Source: Linum tenue (lineage: Eukaryota > Streptophyta > Magnoliopsida > Malpighiales > Linaceae). From it: a stretch of DNA of 64,000 nt. The stretch covers positions 70,123,676 to 70,187,675 of the forward strand of contig CAMGYJ010000006.1 in assembly GCA_946122785.1 (NCBI GenBank), in the 5' to 3' direction. Under the pieces are notes generated by a model, which searched no databases, had not been told where the DNA came from, and was given only the letters and a program-made list of their open reading frames with translations. Below are positions 22,001 to 30,730 of the stretch, piece by piece. A program made the position numbers and the translations under genes. Each line of letters opens with the position of its first letter. Position 1 is the stretch's first letter.

Positions 22001-24208
22001 GAGATCGTGAAGCTGATGGACGCAGGGATCATCTTCGCCATTTCTGACAGCGAGTGGGTCAGTCCCACCCAGGTGGTGCCCAAAAAGGGTGGGATGACCG
22101 TGGTGCCTAACGAGAAGAACGAGCTCATCCTGATGCGCACGGTGACTGGGTACCGTGTCTGCATCGACTATCGGCGTCTCAACGACGCTACTCGGAAGGA
22201 CCACTTCCCGCTGCCGTTCATTGATCAGATGCTGGAGAGATTGGCGGGTCACGAGTTCTACTGCTTCTTGGATGGGATGTCCGGGTACTTTCAGATCCCT
22301 ATTGCCCCGGAGGACCAGGCGAAGACCACTTTCACCTGCCCTTTCGGCACATTTGCTTACCGGCGGATTCCATTCGTGCTATGCAACGCCCCAGCCACTT
22401 TTCAGCGATGCATGCTCGCCGTCTTTGACCGTCTGGTCGGCGAGATCATGGAGGTGTTTATGGACGATTTCTCGGTTTATGGAGACTCCTTCGCTCACTG
22501 TCTCCATAACCTGGAACTTGTCCTTAAACGGTGTGAGGAAACGAACCTGGCACTGAGTTGGGAGAAGTGTCACTTCATGGTTCAAGAAGGCATAGTTCTT
22601 GGGCACAAGATCTCCAAGATGGGGATCGAGGTAGACAGAGCAAAGATCGAGACTATCAGCAAGCTGCCTCCTCCTACATCTGTAAAGGGGATCCGGAGTT
22701 TTCTTGGCCATGCAGGTTTCTATAGGCGGTTCATCAAGGACTTTTCGAAGATCGCCCTGCCCCTAACTAAGCTTCTGGAGAAGGATGCCCCCTTCCAGTT
22801 CACTGATGCTTGCACAGCGGCGTTCACCACCTTGAAGGAGAAGCTCACCCAGGCTCCTATCATGGTTGTTCCTGACTGGTCCCTACCATTTGAGCTTATG
22901 TGCGATGCCAGTGACTTTGCTGTTGGAGCTGTTCTGGGGCAGAGGCGAGATCAACACTTCCGACCTATCTACTATGCCTCGAAGACTTTGAATGATGCCC
23001 AGGAGAACTACACCACCACAGAGAAGGAGCTGCTTGCGGTGGTGTTTGCCTTTGATAAGTTTCGCCCCTATCTGGTCTTGTCCCGTGTGACCGTGTACAC
23101 AGATCACTCTGCGATTAGATACCTGATGAGCAAGGCCGATGCCAAGCCTCGGCTCATACGATGGATCTTACTGCTGCAGGAGTTCGATATTGAGATCCGG
23201 GACAAGAAGGGAGCAGAAAATGTAGCAGCTGATCACCTCTCCCGGTTGGACGCACCTCCTGCGGACAACCTTGTGGAGGAGATTGATGACTCCTTCCCAG
23301 ATGAGAGGCTGATGATGATGTGCTTGGTGGAGAGTGTCACCCCCTGGTACTCTGATTTTGCGAACTATTTGGTGGGCCAGCAGCTGCCCAAGGGGATGGC
23401 AATTCACGCCAAGAGTAAGTTTTTCTCCGATCTGAAGTACTACTTCTGGGATGACCCTCATCTTTTTCGGATCGGAGCCGACGGGATCATCCGTCGTTGT
23501 GTTATGGAGAGTGAGATGGAGGGCATTCTATCTCACTGTCATGAGGGACCTACTGGCGGTCATCACGGAGGAAACCGCACGGCGAGGAAGGTGCTCCAGT
23601 CGGGCTTTTACTGGCCCACGCTCTTCAAGGATGCAGACGCCTTCGCACGTAGGTGCGACCGATGCCAGAGGTCAGGTAACATCTCTGCCCGTGATGAGAT
23701 GCCCCAGAATGTGTTTATCACTTGTGAGATTTTTGATGTCTGGGGTATCGACTTCATGGGCCCCTTCCCTCCATCTTTTGGTAACACCTATATTCTGGTT
23801 GCTGTTGACTACGTCTCTAGGTGGGCTGAGGCGCAAGCTTTGCCCACCAATGATGTTAGACGTGTTTGTGGTTTTTTGAAGCAGCTATTCTCCCGGTTCG
23901 GGACACCTAGAGCCATCATAAGCGATAGAGGCACCCATTTCCAGGGCCAATTCGATAAACTACTGTCTCGCTATGGTGTAACTCACAAGGTGTCCGTGAC
24001 CTATCATCCCCAGACCAGTGGCCAGGCCGAACTGACGAACGGGAGCTCAAGCGGATCCTGGAGAAAACGGTGGATCAGTCCCGCAAAGATTGGTCCACCA
24101 AGCTCGATGATGCTCTGTGGGCATATCGCACTGCCTACAAGACGCCCATTGGTACTTCACCGTACCGGCTTGTCTATGGAAAGGCATGCCATTTGCCCGT
24201 GGAGCTAG
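19034..24208 (+). CDS. Athila gag-pol polyprotein
   Basis: 1724 codons from the ATG at 19034. Order: gag with the retrotransposon gag core (about residues 130-290); zinc knuckle CX2CX4HX4C ([14 protein letters not shown], about 347-360); Gln/Pro-rich linker; retropepsin-like protease with DLGAS (Asp701); reverse transcriptase with FMDDF (1142-1146); RNase H with CDAS, TEKELLA and TDHSA (about 1290-1360); integrase with an HHCC zinc finger and the catalytic Asp (WGIDFMG), Asp (IISDRG) and Glu (QAELTN). The frame is then lost near 24040 and the last residues are out of frame; the true C-terminal part continues in another frame to 24621. One missing base can explain this. Codon use is GC-rich, unlike the host genes around it. 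Confidence 0.93.
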   Translation: MTRSQSGSLLPLNLEIERTCTQLRRQQRARLATVERRDGQLTSDSEDEHEMEGDQNPPPHNQILGNDQNPPGPGNHHHPPPPGPTLEYFYTPRIADIRPVILYPPIPANNFEIKPCWIQLITTSIQFHGLKDEEARVHLSRFLQLTNGFKLNGVPDDAIRLHLFPHSLAGNAKRWLETQPPLSITSWDDLADKFVHRYYPASKTTEIQREITHFRQEPDESLRDAWERYMGYFWQCPHHGFSDAFTVGNFYSALTPDSQRVIESLCPGGDILTKTPLELNQMISTLAARDHSWGQNHRGRNSRDRGVHAMEARSGLEQQVAELVQTLKQPNSLLPGRGVATPPVAQCQWCESPNHLVEDCQSMRESSTPQEQVDFIANARRLDPYSNTYNEGWRQHPNFAWSNNTNKPPGFPAPAGGFQQRQPFQARQGPPPQQQPYQPMQGQPFQQPQRQFAQPPAAAAPDPQISDLKNILQAFMTTSQANFTRMDQNIASLEAGQRNQGAILQDLQNQIGSLARQNTTRAPGTLPATTIPNPRDPHETAHVITTRSGKTTSAAPAQPRRDEPLPASTPPADTAEVGEGSTAPAPKPQPVVKEHTPQLPFPTRLHRDRLETEFAKFMAMLKQVNISMPFVEALSKMPKYAKFMKDLLTNKKKLGDLSTVMLSEECSAILQNKLPEKRKDPGSFTIPLVIGSLHVGKSLADLGASINVMPYKLFKKLDLGEPRATRMSIQLADRSIVHPRGIIEDLLVNVGAFTYPVDFVILDINEDVDVPLILGRPFLATAKALIDVHSGKLILRAGDEQATFSVSDNGKHSHLHDDIDYCDVLADYETALAIMSAGTDDALERCILLGEQALQKPQLAEQLAALESGPFLEGDRLFKPISSSTRITTSLEEPPELELKPLPPHLEYAFLREGNKLPVIISSTLTPEQKTRLVALLKQYERALAWKITDIRGISPSFCSHRILLEDEMRPVRQPQRRLTPNLEAVVRAEIVKLMDAGIIFAISDSEWVSPTQVVPKKGGMTVVPNEKNELILMRTVTGYRVCIDYRRLNDATRKDHFPLPFIDQMLERLAGHEFYCFLDGMSGYFQIPIAPEDQAKTTFTCPFGTFAYRRIPFVLCNAPATFQRCMLAVFDRLVGEIMEVFMDDFSVYGDSFAHCLHNLELVLKRCEETNLALSWEKCHFMVQEGIVLGHKISKMGIEVDRAKIETISKLPPPTSVKGIRSFLGHAGFYRRFIKDFSKIALPLTKLLEKDAPFQFTDACTAAFTTLKEKLTQAPIMVVPDWSLPFELMCDASDFAVGAVLGQRRDQHFRPIYYASKTLNDAQENYTTTEKELLAVVFAFDKFRPYLVLSRVTVYTDHSAIRYLMSKADAKPRLIRWILLLQEFDIEIRDKKGAENVAADHLSRLDAPPADNLVEEIDDSFPDERLMMMCLVESVTPWYSDFANYLVGQQLPKGMAIHAKSKFFSDLKYYFWDDPHLFRIGADGIIRRCVMESEMEGILSHCHEGPTGGHHGGNRTARKVLQSGFYWPTLFKDADAFARRCDRCQRSGNISARDEMPQNVFITCEIFDVWGIDFMGPFPPSFGNTYILVAVDYVSRWAEAQALPTNDVRRVCGFLKQLFSRFGTPRAIISDRGTHFQGQFDKLLSRYGVTHKVSVTYHPQTSGQAELTNGSSSGSWRKRWISPAKIGPPSSMMLCGHIALPTRRPLVLHRTGLSMERHAICPWS

Positions 24209-24621
24209 AGCACAAGGCCTTCTGGGCCCTTAAGCTGCTCAACTTGGATGTTCATGTCGCAGGTGTTGAGCGAAAACTGCAGATGTTGGAGCTGGAAGAG
24301 TGGCGTTACCACGCCTATGAGAACACCCGGCTGTACAAGGAGCGCACTAAGCGCCTGCACGATGCCCGGTTGCGGGGTCCGAAAGAGTTCCAGGTTGGTG
24401 ATCGAGTTCTCCTCTATAACTCTCGCCTGAAGCTCTTTCCCGGAAAACTCCGCTCCCGGTGGTCTGGCCCGTTCACGGTCACCCAGGTGTTCCCGTATGG
24501 CACTATCGAGATTGCCAACCCGCAGACTGAGCCGTTTAAAGTGAATGGCCATCGTCTCAAACTCTACCTGGGAGGCGAGGTCGAACGTGCGGAGTTGGTG
24601 GTGGAACTCGCGGACCCTTAG
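24041..24621 (+). pseudogene. Integrase C-terminal part, frameshifted from the Athila gag-pol
   Basis: Continues the integrase after the frameshift: [20 protein letters not shown], then [17 protein letters not shown], then the C-terminal domain [20 protein letters not shown] and [16 protein letters not shown], ending at 24621. No internal stop was seen. A downstream ATG is at 24070, but this is a part of the polyprotein, not a separate gene. The break separates the catalytic core from the C-terminal domain, so this copy should not integrate by itself. Confidence 0.88.
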
Positions 24622-24842
24622 TTCCGCCATGGGCGTCCAGCTAAAAGACGGTAAAGAAGCGCTAGTGGGGAGGCAACCCCACCACGGTTTGCATTTTCTT
24701 TTCCCTTTTTTCTGAGTTTTTGGTGTCGTGTCAAGTCAGTTGCATGTTTGTCATGAAGTTCGGTCGTCTGTGATGCCTCGGTTTGGTGTTTTCGTGCAGG
24801 AGAGTCGCGATTTTGGGACGAATGAGATTTTTGGCCGGAAGG

Positions 24843-25175
24843 GTAAAATACCTGGTCATGAGGCAAAATACCCGGCCGGGTATTTTTGGCTCGTGCCCGG
24901 GCCCCCTTCTGCCTTCCGGGGCGAAAAAAAGAAAAAACCCGGCCTCAGGCCAAAAATACCCGACCGGGTAATCTTTTTGGCCTGAGACCGGGTATTTTCG
25001 GCTGTGGAACGCGGCGTTTTTTGGCACCCCCGATCCCCACCAAAAAATACCCGACCGGGTATTTCTGGCGAGGGACCGGGGATTTACACCCATTGAAACG
25101 CGGTGTTTGGCAGAATTCCCCGGTCGAGGACTCGATAATACCCGACCGGGTATTTTTGAGACCGACCGGATATTT
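24843..25175 (+). repeat. Internal palindromic ACCCGACCGGGT array before the 3' ORF
   Basis: Copies include AAATACCCGGCCGGGTATTT (about 24865), AAATACCCGACCGGGTAA (about 24953), AAATACCCGACCGGGTATTT (about 25042) and AATACCCGACCGGGTATTTT (about 25138), with several half sites between. The same motif fills the LTR promoter-proximal part. Spacer phrases are also shared (GTGGAACGCGGCGTTT here, TGGAACGGTGCGTTTCG in the LTR). Confidence 0.85.
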
Positions 25176-25179
25176 TTCC

Positions 25180-25189
25180 TATATAAAGG
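25180..25189 (+). promoter_or_regulatory. Internal TATA box before the 3' ORF
   Basis: TATATAAAGG follows the palindromic array directly and is followed 20-30 bp later by a pyrimidine-rich TTTCTCTCTCTACC typical of plant transcription starts. It would start an RNA near 25212 covering the 3' ORF. Confidence 0.55.
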
Positions 25190-25401
25190 AAACCCCCGGT
25201 CATTTCTCTCTCTACCCTCATTTTTTCCAAAATCACTTCTCTCTCTTTCCCCATTTTCCTCTCCCCTCTCTCCTTCTTGGCCGCCGCCCTCCGCCGCCGC
25301 CGCCCGCCGCCGCCCGCCGGCCGCCTTCCGCCGCCGCCGGACGCCGCCGCCGCCGCCCTCCGCCGCCGGACATTTTCCGGCGACTTTCCGGCGACTTGCC
25401 G

Positions 25402-25815
25402 GTGAGTTTCCGGGGCGATTTTTTTCCGCTCTCTTCGCGCCCCTCACCCGTCTTTCGAGTCCTAGCTACGGTCCTCCTTGTGTTTCCAGGTGTGTTTCCT
25501 GTTAATTTCTAGTTTATGGAAAATCGGACTGTAGATTCTAGGACCGAGAACTGTGTTTGCATGCCTAATTTAGACTAGGGTGAGGGATGACTCGAGCTTG
25601 CATGGCTGTGCATGTGATAGATGAACTGTCTGTGTGATGATTAGAGTTTATTCTGTGATCCTGCCTTGAATTCCGGTTGAGTTGCTTGCAATTCAACTGG
25701 CTGTGCTTAATTTGCTAGCCTAGGTGAGCTCGAGTGTGGGGGAAGTGCTGACCCCATGCCGTTAGTCCTGACCATCTATTTTCTTGGCTCCACCTATGGT
25801 GTTTTGATTTTGCAG
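25402..25815 (+). other. Predicted leader intron of the 3' ORF
   Basis: Donor TTGCCG/GTGAGTTT at 25402 (alternative CCAG/GTGTGT at 25490) and acceptor GATTTTGCAG at 25806-25815, 4 bp before the ATG. The upstream leader contains a long run of GCC/CCG triplets (about 25280-25390). Prediction from splice motifs only. Confidence 0.5.
25733..25743 (+). other. Polypurine-tract-like sequence, internal copy 1
   Basis: GTGTGGGGGAAG resembles the functional tract GTGTGGGGGAGTT beside the 3' LTR. It could prime extra plus strands. Confidence 0.45.
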
Positions 25816-25819
25816 GGCC

Positions 25820-27265
25820 ATGTCGCAGGACCATCCCTTCGTGCAGGATCTGCGCCTGCACGCAGAGTATGCGGATCAGTTCCGCAAGGTGATCCGGGGG
25901 AAGCTGGAGCGTCACCACCACCTCGAGTGGGCGGTGTTTGAGCAGCTCCACTGTTTGCAGGAGCTCAGCGCCGCTATCAGTCACCCCGACTGGCGGCGGT
26001 TGCTGACCATCGACGAGCCTACCTTCACGGAGCTGGTGTGGGAGTTCTACACCACCTATCGCTATGACCGCTCGATGGCCCGGGACGAGTATGCAGTAAC
26101 GTTCCGGTTGGGTGGCGATCACAGGGAGCTGACCATCGACGGGTTGGCCCACGCTCTGGGTATCGAGTACCACCCCTTCGATGCCCATGAGATCGAGGTT
26201 GCCCATCCGACCGACTGGAACCAGACTTCTTTCTACCGCAGGATAGCCCGGCGCGCCCATGGCTACGACTACTTCGATGCTGGCCAGACCTCCGTCAGCA
26301 CCCTCAAGCCGCAGTGGCACATCCTGAACCTGCTGATCACCCGGTCCGTCGTCCCCAACGCCACCGGTTCGCATAAGATCCCGAAGCGGGTGTTATACGC
26401 CATGTACTCGATGGGGGATCCGGCTCACATGCTTCACCTGGGCTCCTTCATGGCCCTCACTTTCCACCGGATCCGTGGGCATCCTACCCACCTCTTCTGT
26501 GGTCCCCTGATCACACGGTTGGCGAGGCATTTCGACATCAGCTTTCAGGGGCTTCACAATGCGACTGTGATGGGCGGCTCCGCACCCCTCAGCCGGGAAG
26601 TGCTCCACAACGCGCGCCTCCTGGCCACTGATGACATCCGCACCTGGGTGGATGGGCTATCTATGCCCCCCGCGGGGGTGATAGATCTCGACTCGGACGA
26701 GGAGGATGCGGACTACTCGGACGATGAGGAGGTGGATGAGGATGCTGATGATGATGATGACGGCGTTATGGATGCCGATGCGCCGGAGCCCTCGCTCTCC
26801 CCCCCCCCGGGGGATCTTCAGCCTCGACGGAGACCAGTGCGAGGTGAGTCCTCCTCTGGTCCTTCTGGTCCGTCGGTGGACTTCTTCACGGAGCAGTTCC
26901 AGCAGATGGGCCTCCAGTTCCAGCAGCTGGGCCTTCAGAACCAGCAGCTCATGGACCATCAGGTCCAGTTTTACCAGCAGTATTCGGCCCACCAGGCCGA
27001 GTACCGGTCCCGAATGACGGGCGTGGATGAGCGCCTTGGCCGATTGGAGACCCACATGGGCCACACTACTGCTCTCATCGAGAGGGAGAGAGACCGCGGT
27101 CGCCGTCTGATGGAGTATTCCGAGCATCTACTCCAGGCTTGCCACCCTCCAGCGGAGCACCACTGGACCACCCGGTGGGAGCATTCACCACCACGGCAGC
27201 CTCCGGATGATGGCGTCGACGACCTTATGGATCAGATTGATTTCTCCGGTCTCGGAGGTCCCTAG
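25820..27265 (+). CDS. Athila 3' ORF (env-position protein)
   Basis: 481 codons, intact. It sits 3' of pol in the sense direction, where Athila elements carry an extra ORF called env-like or ORF1. The first 290 residues look like one globular domain, with WHILNLLITRSVVPNATGS, VLYAMYSMGDPAHMLHLGSF and HPTHLFCGPLITRLARHFDI. Next comes an acidic run (about 293-325: DSDEEDADYSDDEEVDED), a Pro-rich spacer, and a Gln-rich heptad-like coiled coil (about 355-440: FQQMGLQFQQLGLQNQQLMD). I see no signal peptide, transmembrane helix or fusion segment, so an envelope role is not supported by the sequence. The preceding promoter-like array, TATA box and intron suggest its own transcript. Confidence 0.85.
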   Translation: MSQDHPFVQDLRLHAEYADQFRKVIRGKLERHHHLEWAVFEQLHCLQELSAAISHPDWRRLLTIDEPTFTELVWEFYTTYRYDRSMARDEYAVTFRLGGDHRELTIDGLAHALGIEYHPFDAHEIEVAHPTDWNQTSFYRRIARRAHGYDYFDAGQTSVSTLKPQWHILNLLITRSVVPNATGSHKIPKRVLYAMYSMGDPAHMLHLGSFMALTFHRIRGHPTHLFCGPLITRLARHFDISFQGLHNATVMGGSAPLSREVLHNARLLATDDIRTWVDGLSMPPAGVIDLDSDEEDADYSDDEEVDEDADDDDDGVMDADAPEPSLSPPPGDLQPRRRPVRGESSSGPSGPSVDFFTEQFQQMGLQFQQLGLQNQQLMDHQVQFYQQYSAHQAEYRSRMTGVDERLGRLETHMGHTTALIERERDRGRRLMEYSEHLLQACHPPAEHHWTTRWEHSPPRQPPDDGVDDLMDQIDFSGLGGP

Positions 27266-27553
27266 GGGCATGTTTTGAGAGTTTTTATTTGTGTCAGCAT
27301 GCAGACTGTCTGTTTTGTGTCGGTTTTTGTTTCTTTTCATTCTGGATTCTGTACTATTGGGCTGACCGTTGGACCTAACGTATGTGTTTGAGTTTTTTTT
27401 TTGGTATCTTTTAGCTCTGCCTGTGTTCCCGACTGGTCCTCTCTCCAGTCCGTCCCATGCCGACTGGTCCATTTCCAGTCTCCTGCAGTCCGTTCATACC
27501 GGTAACATCGTTCCCCTTTCCTTCCCTCTTCTCCATTGAGGGCAATGTCGATC

Positions 27554-27569
27554 TTAAGTGTGGGGGGAA
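27554..27569 (+). other. Polypurine-tract-like sequence, internal copy 2
   Basis: TTAAGTGTGGGGGGAA matches the tract before the 3' LTR (TTAAGTGTGGGGGAG) including the leading TTAAG. Confidence 0.6.
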
Positions 27570-28250
27570 TGTTTATCTTTTGACTGCATTAGCTCTGTTT
27601 GTGTGCTTGGAGCCTAGTCCACTGTCCAAATCTTACGATTTGAGGGCTCCAAGTACTGCTGTTTGATCATATTGGCACTGTGTTTTGATGGATGAATTGA
27701 TTGGTTTTCGGATTAATACATGACAACTTGTTTGCGACTAGGACCACCTATGATGAGGACTGAGATGTGCAGTAGAACGATGTAGGGGTTCAGTTTGTCA
27801 ACTGTTTGCTTGCCAACTGTGACTTGATCTGACTTGATCTGATTACTTGCCCTTGACAGTCGTTTATGCATCTAGTTCAGGGTATCAGAATGTGAGATAG
27901 AGCATATAGGTAGCCATGTGAGATTTGAGCCTGCTCGTTTCTTTCTTGTGCGATAGATCCCTCTTCCATGATGTGTAGCATTCACGTTGTCACTAGCTAA
28001 GATGATGGGGGCATAGGATTAGCCCACGCCCAAAAACTGACTGTCCTGATGTGTCATATCCCCTAGTCAGCCCCTTTGAGCCGTGTGTTATCCTTTCTTT
28101 TGGTTTATAATGAAAAAATCACCCTTGTTGCATCTTTTAGAAGGTTCCACAGAGTGGTTTTTACATATTCTCTGCTGTTTCTGCTAAAGTCTATGTGAGT
28201 GTTGGAGGTAGTGCTTAAAAGTTGGGCACGTGTTTGAAATTTATGCAGAA

Positions 28251-28315
28251 GTGGTGGCTCTCTTAAGAAATGAAAAAAAAAATGAAAGAAAAACAAAGCA
28301 AAAGAGAGCCACCAC
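28251..28315 (+). repeat. Perfect 14-bp inverted repeat with A-rich loop
   Basis: GTGGTGGCTCTCTT (28251-28264) and its complement AAGAGAGCCACCAC (28302-28315) flank a 37-nt A-rich loop. A stable RNA hairpin is expected in the element's 3' untranslated part. Confidence 0.8.
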
Positions 28316-28515
28316 CAAAAATCTGAATAATGCCCAGTAAGCAGTGTTTCTTAGCAGTCTGGCTTGGAAATGCTGATGTTTATGCCTCCTTCGCTCTTGT
28401 GCTCTTAAGATATTGAGTGATGCAGAATAGCAGAAAGAAAATACCGGGTTGTTTGACTGTGATTGTGTGCTTGGAAAATGTGGAACCTTTTGCTATGAAT
28501 ACTTCCACCACCTAA

Positions 28516-28792
28516 GGGGTCATTTGGATGCAGGTTTTGGGTGTGGGATTTGGGCACAATCCTACATAGTGTGGGATTTTATTAAAATCACTCGTTTGGA
28601 AAACAATTATATGATGAGAGATTTTAAATATTAGAGATTTCAGAAACCCACAATTGTGGGATTATGAAATAGCTGATGGTGATCAGCTATTTTAAAATCC
28701 CACACAAATTCCACAAATTAAAAACCTAGGTTTTCAAACCAGTAATTTGAGCCAAAATCCCACAAATTAAAAACCTGGATCCAAATGACCCC
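28516..28792. mobile_element. Tourist-like MITE nested in the Athila element
   Basis: 277 bp with terminal inverted repeats GGGGTCATTTGGATGCAGG and its complement CCTGGATCCAAATGACCCC, flanked by TAA on both sides (28513-28515 and 28793-28795). A 3-bp TAA/TTA duplication is typical of PIF/Harbinger (Tourist) MITEs. It has no coding capacity and holds inner stems such as AATAGCTGAT...ATCAGCTATT. Confidence 0.85.
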
Positions 28793-29355
28793 TAAAAGGC
28801 CTTTTCCCAATGTCCAAGACCCTAGCCAGTCATTTGATCCTGTGTCTAAGACCTCCTGATTAGTTAGTGGTGACACCCCATATGTGAACTCTAGCATTTA
28901 GAGGCTGCCATCATGGTGAAGAGATGATAGGGATTGAGAGAAATAGCATGCGCATCTTTCGCATCAAAATTGTCCTGACCCCACTGGTCGAGAGTGAGTG
29001 ATTTATTTTCATTTTCTATATGCTCTTGTACCCCGGTGAGGACCTAGATTGCTCGGTCTCTATTCTGATGTCTGGAGTTGGATGCATGAGTTGACTGTTT
29101 TGAGTAAGTGGTTGAATCAAGTCTAGGTTGGCTAGTGAACAGACGGGAGACTCTTCCTTTACTCGATTTGCTGCACTCGAATGTCCTTTGTGGTGGTTGT
29201 CCAGGTTGTTATTGAGGGTGTGCATGTATTGATGTTTGAAAACCAGTGCGATTCACGTGTTTTGTGCCTTTATGACTTGTCCCCAATGTTGGTTGATTGA
29301 AATCTGTAAGCTTACCTAGTGTCTGACTTGGTTTGCTTGGGGACAAGCAAACGGT

Positions 29356-29371
29356 TAAGTGTGGGGGAGTT
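29356..29371 (+). other. Polypurine tract of the Athila element
   Basis: AAGTGTGGGGGAGTT ends at the TG of the 3' LTR (29372). Confidence 0.85.
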
Positions 29372-30730
29372 TGATAGACCGATAATTATACATGTTTTCA
29401 CCCCTATGCTGAAGTCGTTTGTGATGAGGAATCTCGTATTATAAGCCGATTTTACGCTAGGTTGTGTGTTTATGTCACATTTCAGGTCCTGGCGTTGGAA
29501 TCGAGGCGAAGGAACGAGTTCCGGATCGAAAGGAGCGAAGATTGGACGAAGGATGCTGCTGGACCAAAATACCCGGTCAAAGGAAGAAATACCCGACCGG
29601 GTTTATTCTGTCCTCGACCGGGTATTTCCTCCTTCGGGCACCCGTGAGAAACAGAAGGGGGCCCGGGCGATGGCGATAAATCCCCGGTCGGGGATTTTGG
29701 TGGTAGACCGGGGATTTTCCCCTTTAGTGGAACGGTGCGTTTCGAAATACCCGGTCGAACCATAAAATACCCGACCGGGTATTTCGACCGGGTATCGCGG
29801 GGTCAGCTGATAAAAGAGGAAGAAGGCCAATTTTCAGGAGGTTCCGAGTTTTTGAGAGAGAAATCGATTCCTAGAGAGAGAAAGCGTCGAACCAGAGTTC
29901 CCAAGTGCCATAGATCGATCTTCAACACCATTGGAGCCCGTCTTGAGCTTGGAGAAGTGCGATTAAACGTCCAGGAGCAGGAATCCAACTTCACAGTATG
30001 ATTTCCGTGTCTGAATCTGCTTTTGCTTCTTTCTCTATGGAGTAGTTTCCCCATTCATCTGGGTATGGAGAACCCTAGATTTGTATGCTAGGTCTGATTG
30101 TATGAACCCGAGTACAGAGTTTGTGAATTGATTATATTCGACTGAGGTTTGAATGATTGAATGACTTGAATCCTGATCAAATTCCTGTTGTTTCTGCTTT
30201 AACCTAGAATGAGAATATCTGCCTAGGTTGATAGAGTATCCTTAATCGAAGGTGGCGAATTGGTGACTTTAGTCGAGAAGCTAATTCGCTATTCTGTACC
30301 GAAGTCAATTCGGTAGTGGAGGTTTGGTTCATTAGGGCCTCAATCTGTTTACTCCGGTGGAGGTTAGTCGCCCGCTAGAGACTCAGATTGAGAGGGTCTG
30401 GAGACCTTTAGTCGAGACTTCAGGCTAATTGAGAACCTTCCGCAGTATAACTTTCATGAAAACTGAACTGGGTAAATTGCAATCCGACTTAACTGCAGTC
30501 TAGGGGGAACCATATCCGGGTGACCTCTCTTGACTTGACAACAACCCGTTTACTTGCTTTGTGTTTTGTTTGCTTGAGTTTCACTAAAAGTTCACCGCTA
30601 AATAACAAGACTTCACTGAGTAGTCATCACATCTAGGACCCGGGTTGACATTAAAACCCGACCCGCTATACTACGCTTTAGGAAGTGGTTATACTTGGCC
30701 ATTTTCTAGGGTGACAGTAGGAGTGAGTCA
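29372..30730 (+). repeat. 3' LTR of the Athila element
   Basis: Same 1359-bp length as the 5' LTR, with two single-base differences noticed. Followed by the CTTTT target duplication. Confidence 0.93.

Larger units (their letters stand above)
27266..29358 (+). other. Long non-coding 3' region of the Athila element
   Basis: About 2.1 kb between the 3' ORF and the polypurine tract. It holds no credible ORF. It contains a second tract-like copy (27556), a perfect 14-bp hairpin stem (28251/28302) and a MITE (28516-28792). Confidence 0.7.
17525..30730 (+). mobile_element. Athila-type LTR retrotransposon nested in the Tat integrase
   Basis: 13,206 bp. LTRs 17525-18883 and 29372-30730 (1359 bp each, TGATAGACC to GTGAGTCA), TSD CTTTT, tRNA-Asp PBS at 18890, gag-pol ORF 19034-24208 plus a frameshifted end to 24621, an internal promoter-like region, a 3' ORF 25820-27265, and a polypurine tract at 29359. 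The tRNA-Asp primer, the FMDDF reverse transcriptase and the extra sense ORF 3' of pol fit the Athila lineage. Reading the two LTRs side by side I found two differences (near 18050/29906 and 18529/30369), so insertion was very recent. A single frameshift in the integrase is the only break seen in gag-pol. Confidence 0.95.

Noticed and set aside
21677..22252. 191-codon antisense frame in Athila reverse transcriptase
   Set aside because: Shadow of a GC-rich conserved coding region; no motif of its own.
24731..25512. Open frames of 208-238 codons across the internal Athila array
   Set aside because: Repeat- and GCC-driven (long Pro/Arg/Ala runs), open in both directions, and covering a promoter-like region.
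25820..27265. Envelope glycoprotein
   Set aside because: Position fits, but no signal peptide, transmembrane segment, fusion peptide or cleavage site is visible; kept as an env-position ORF only.
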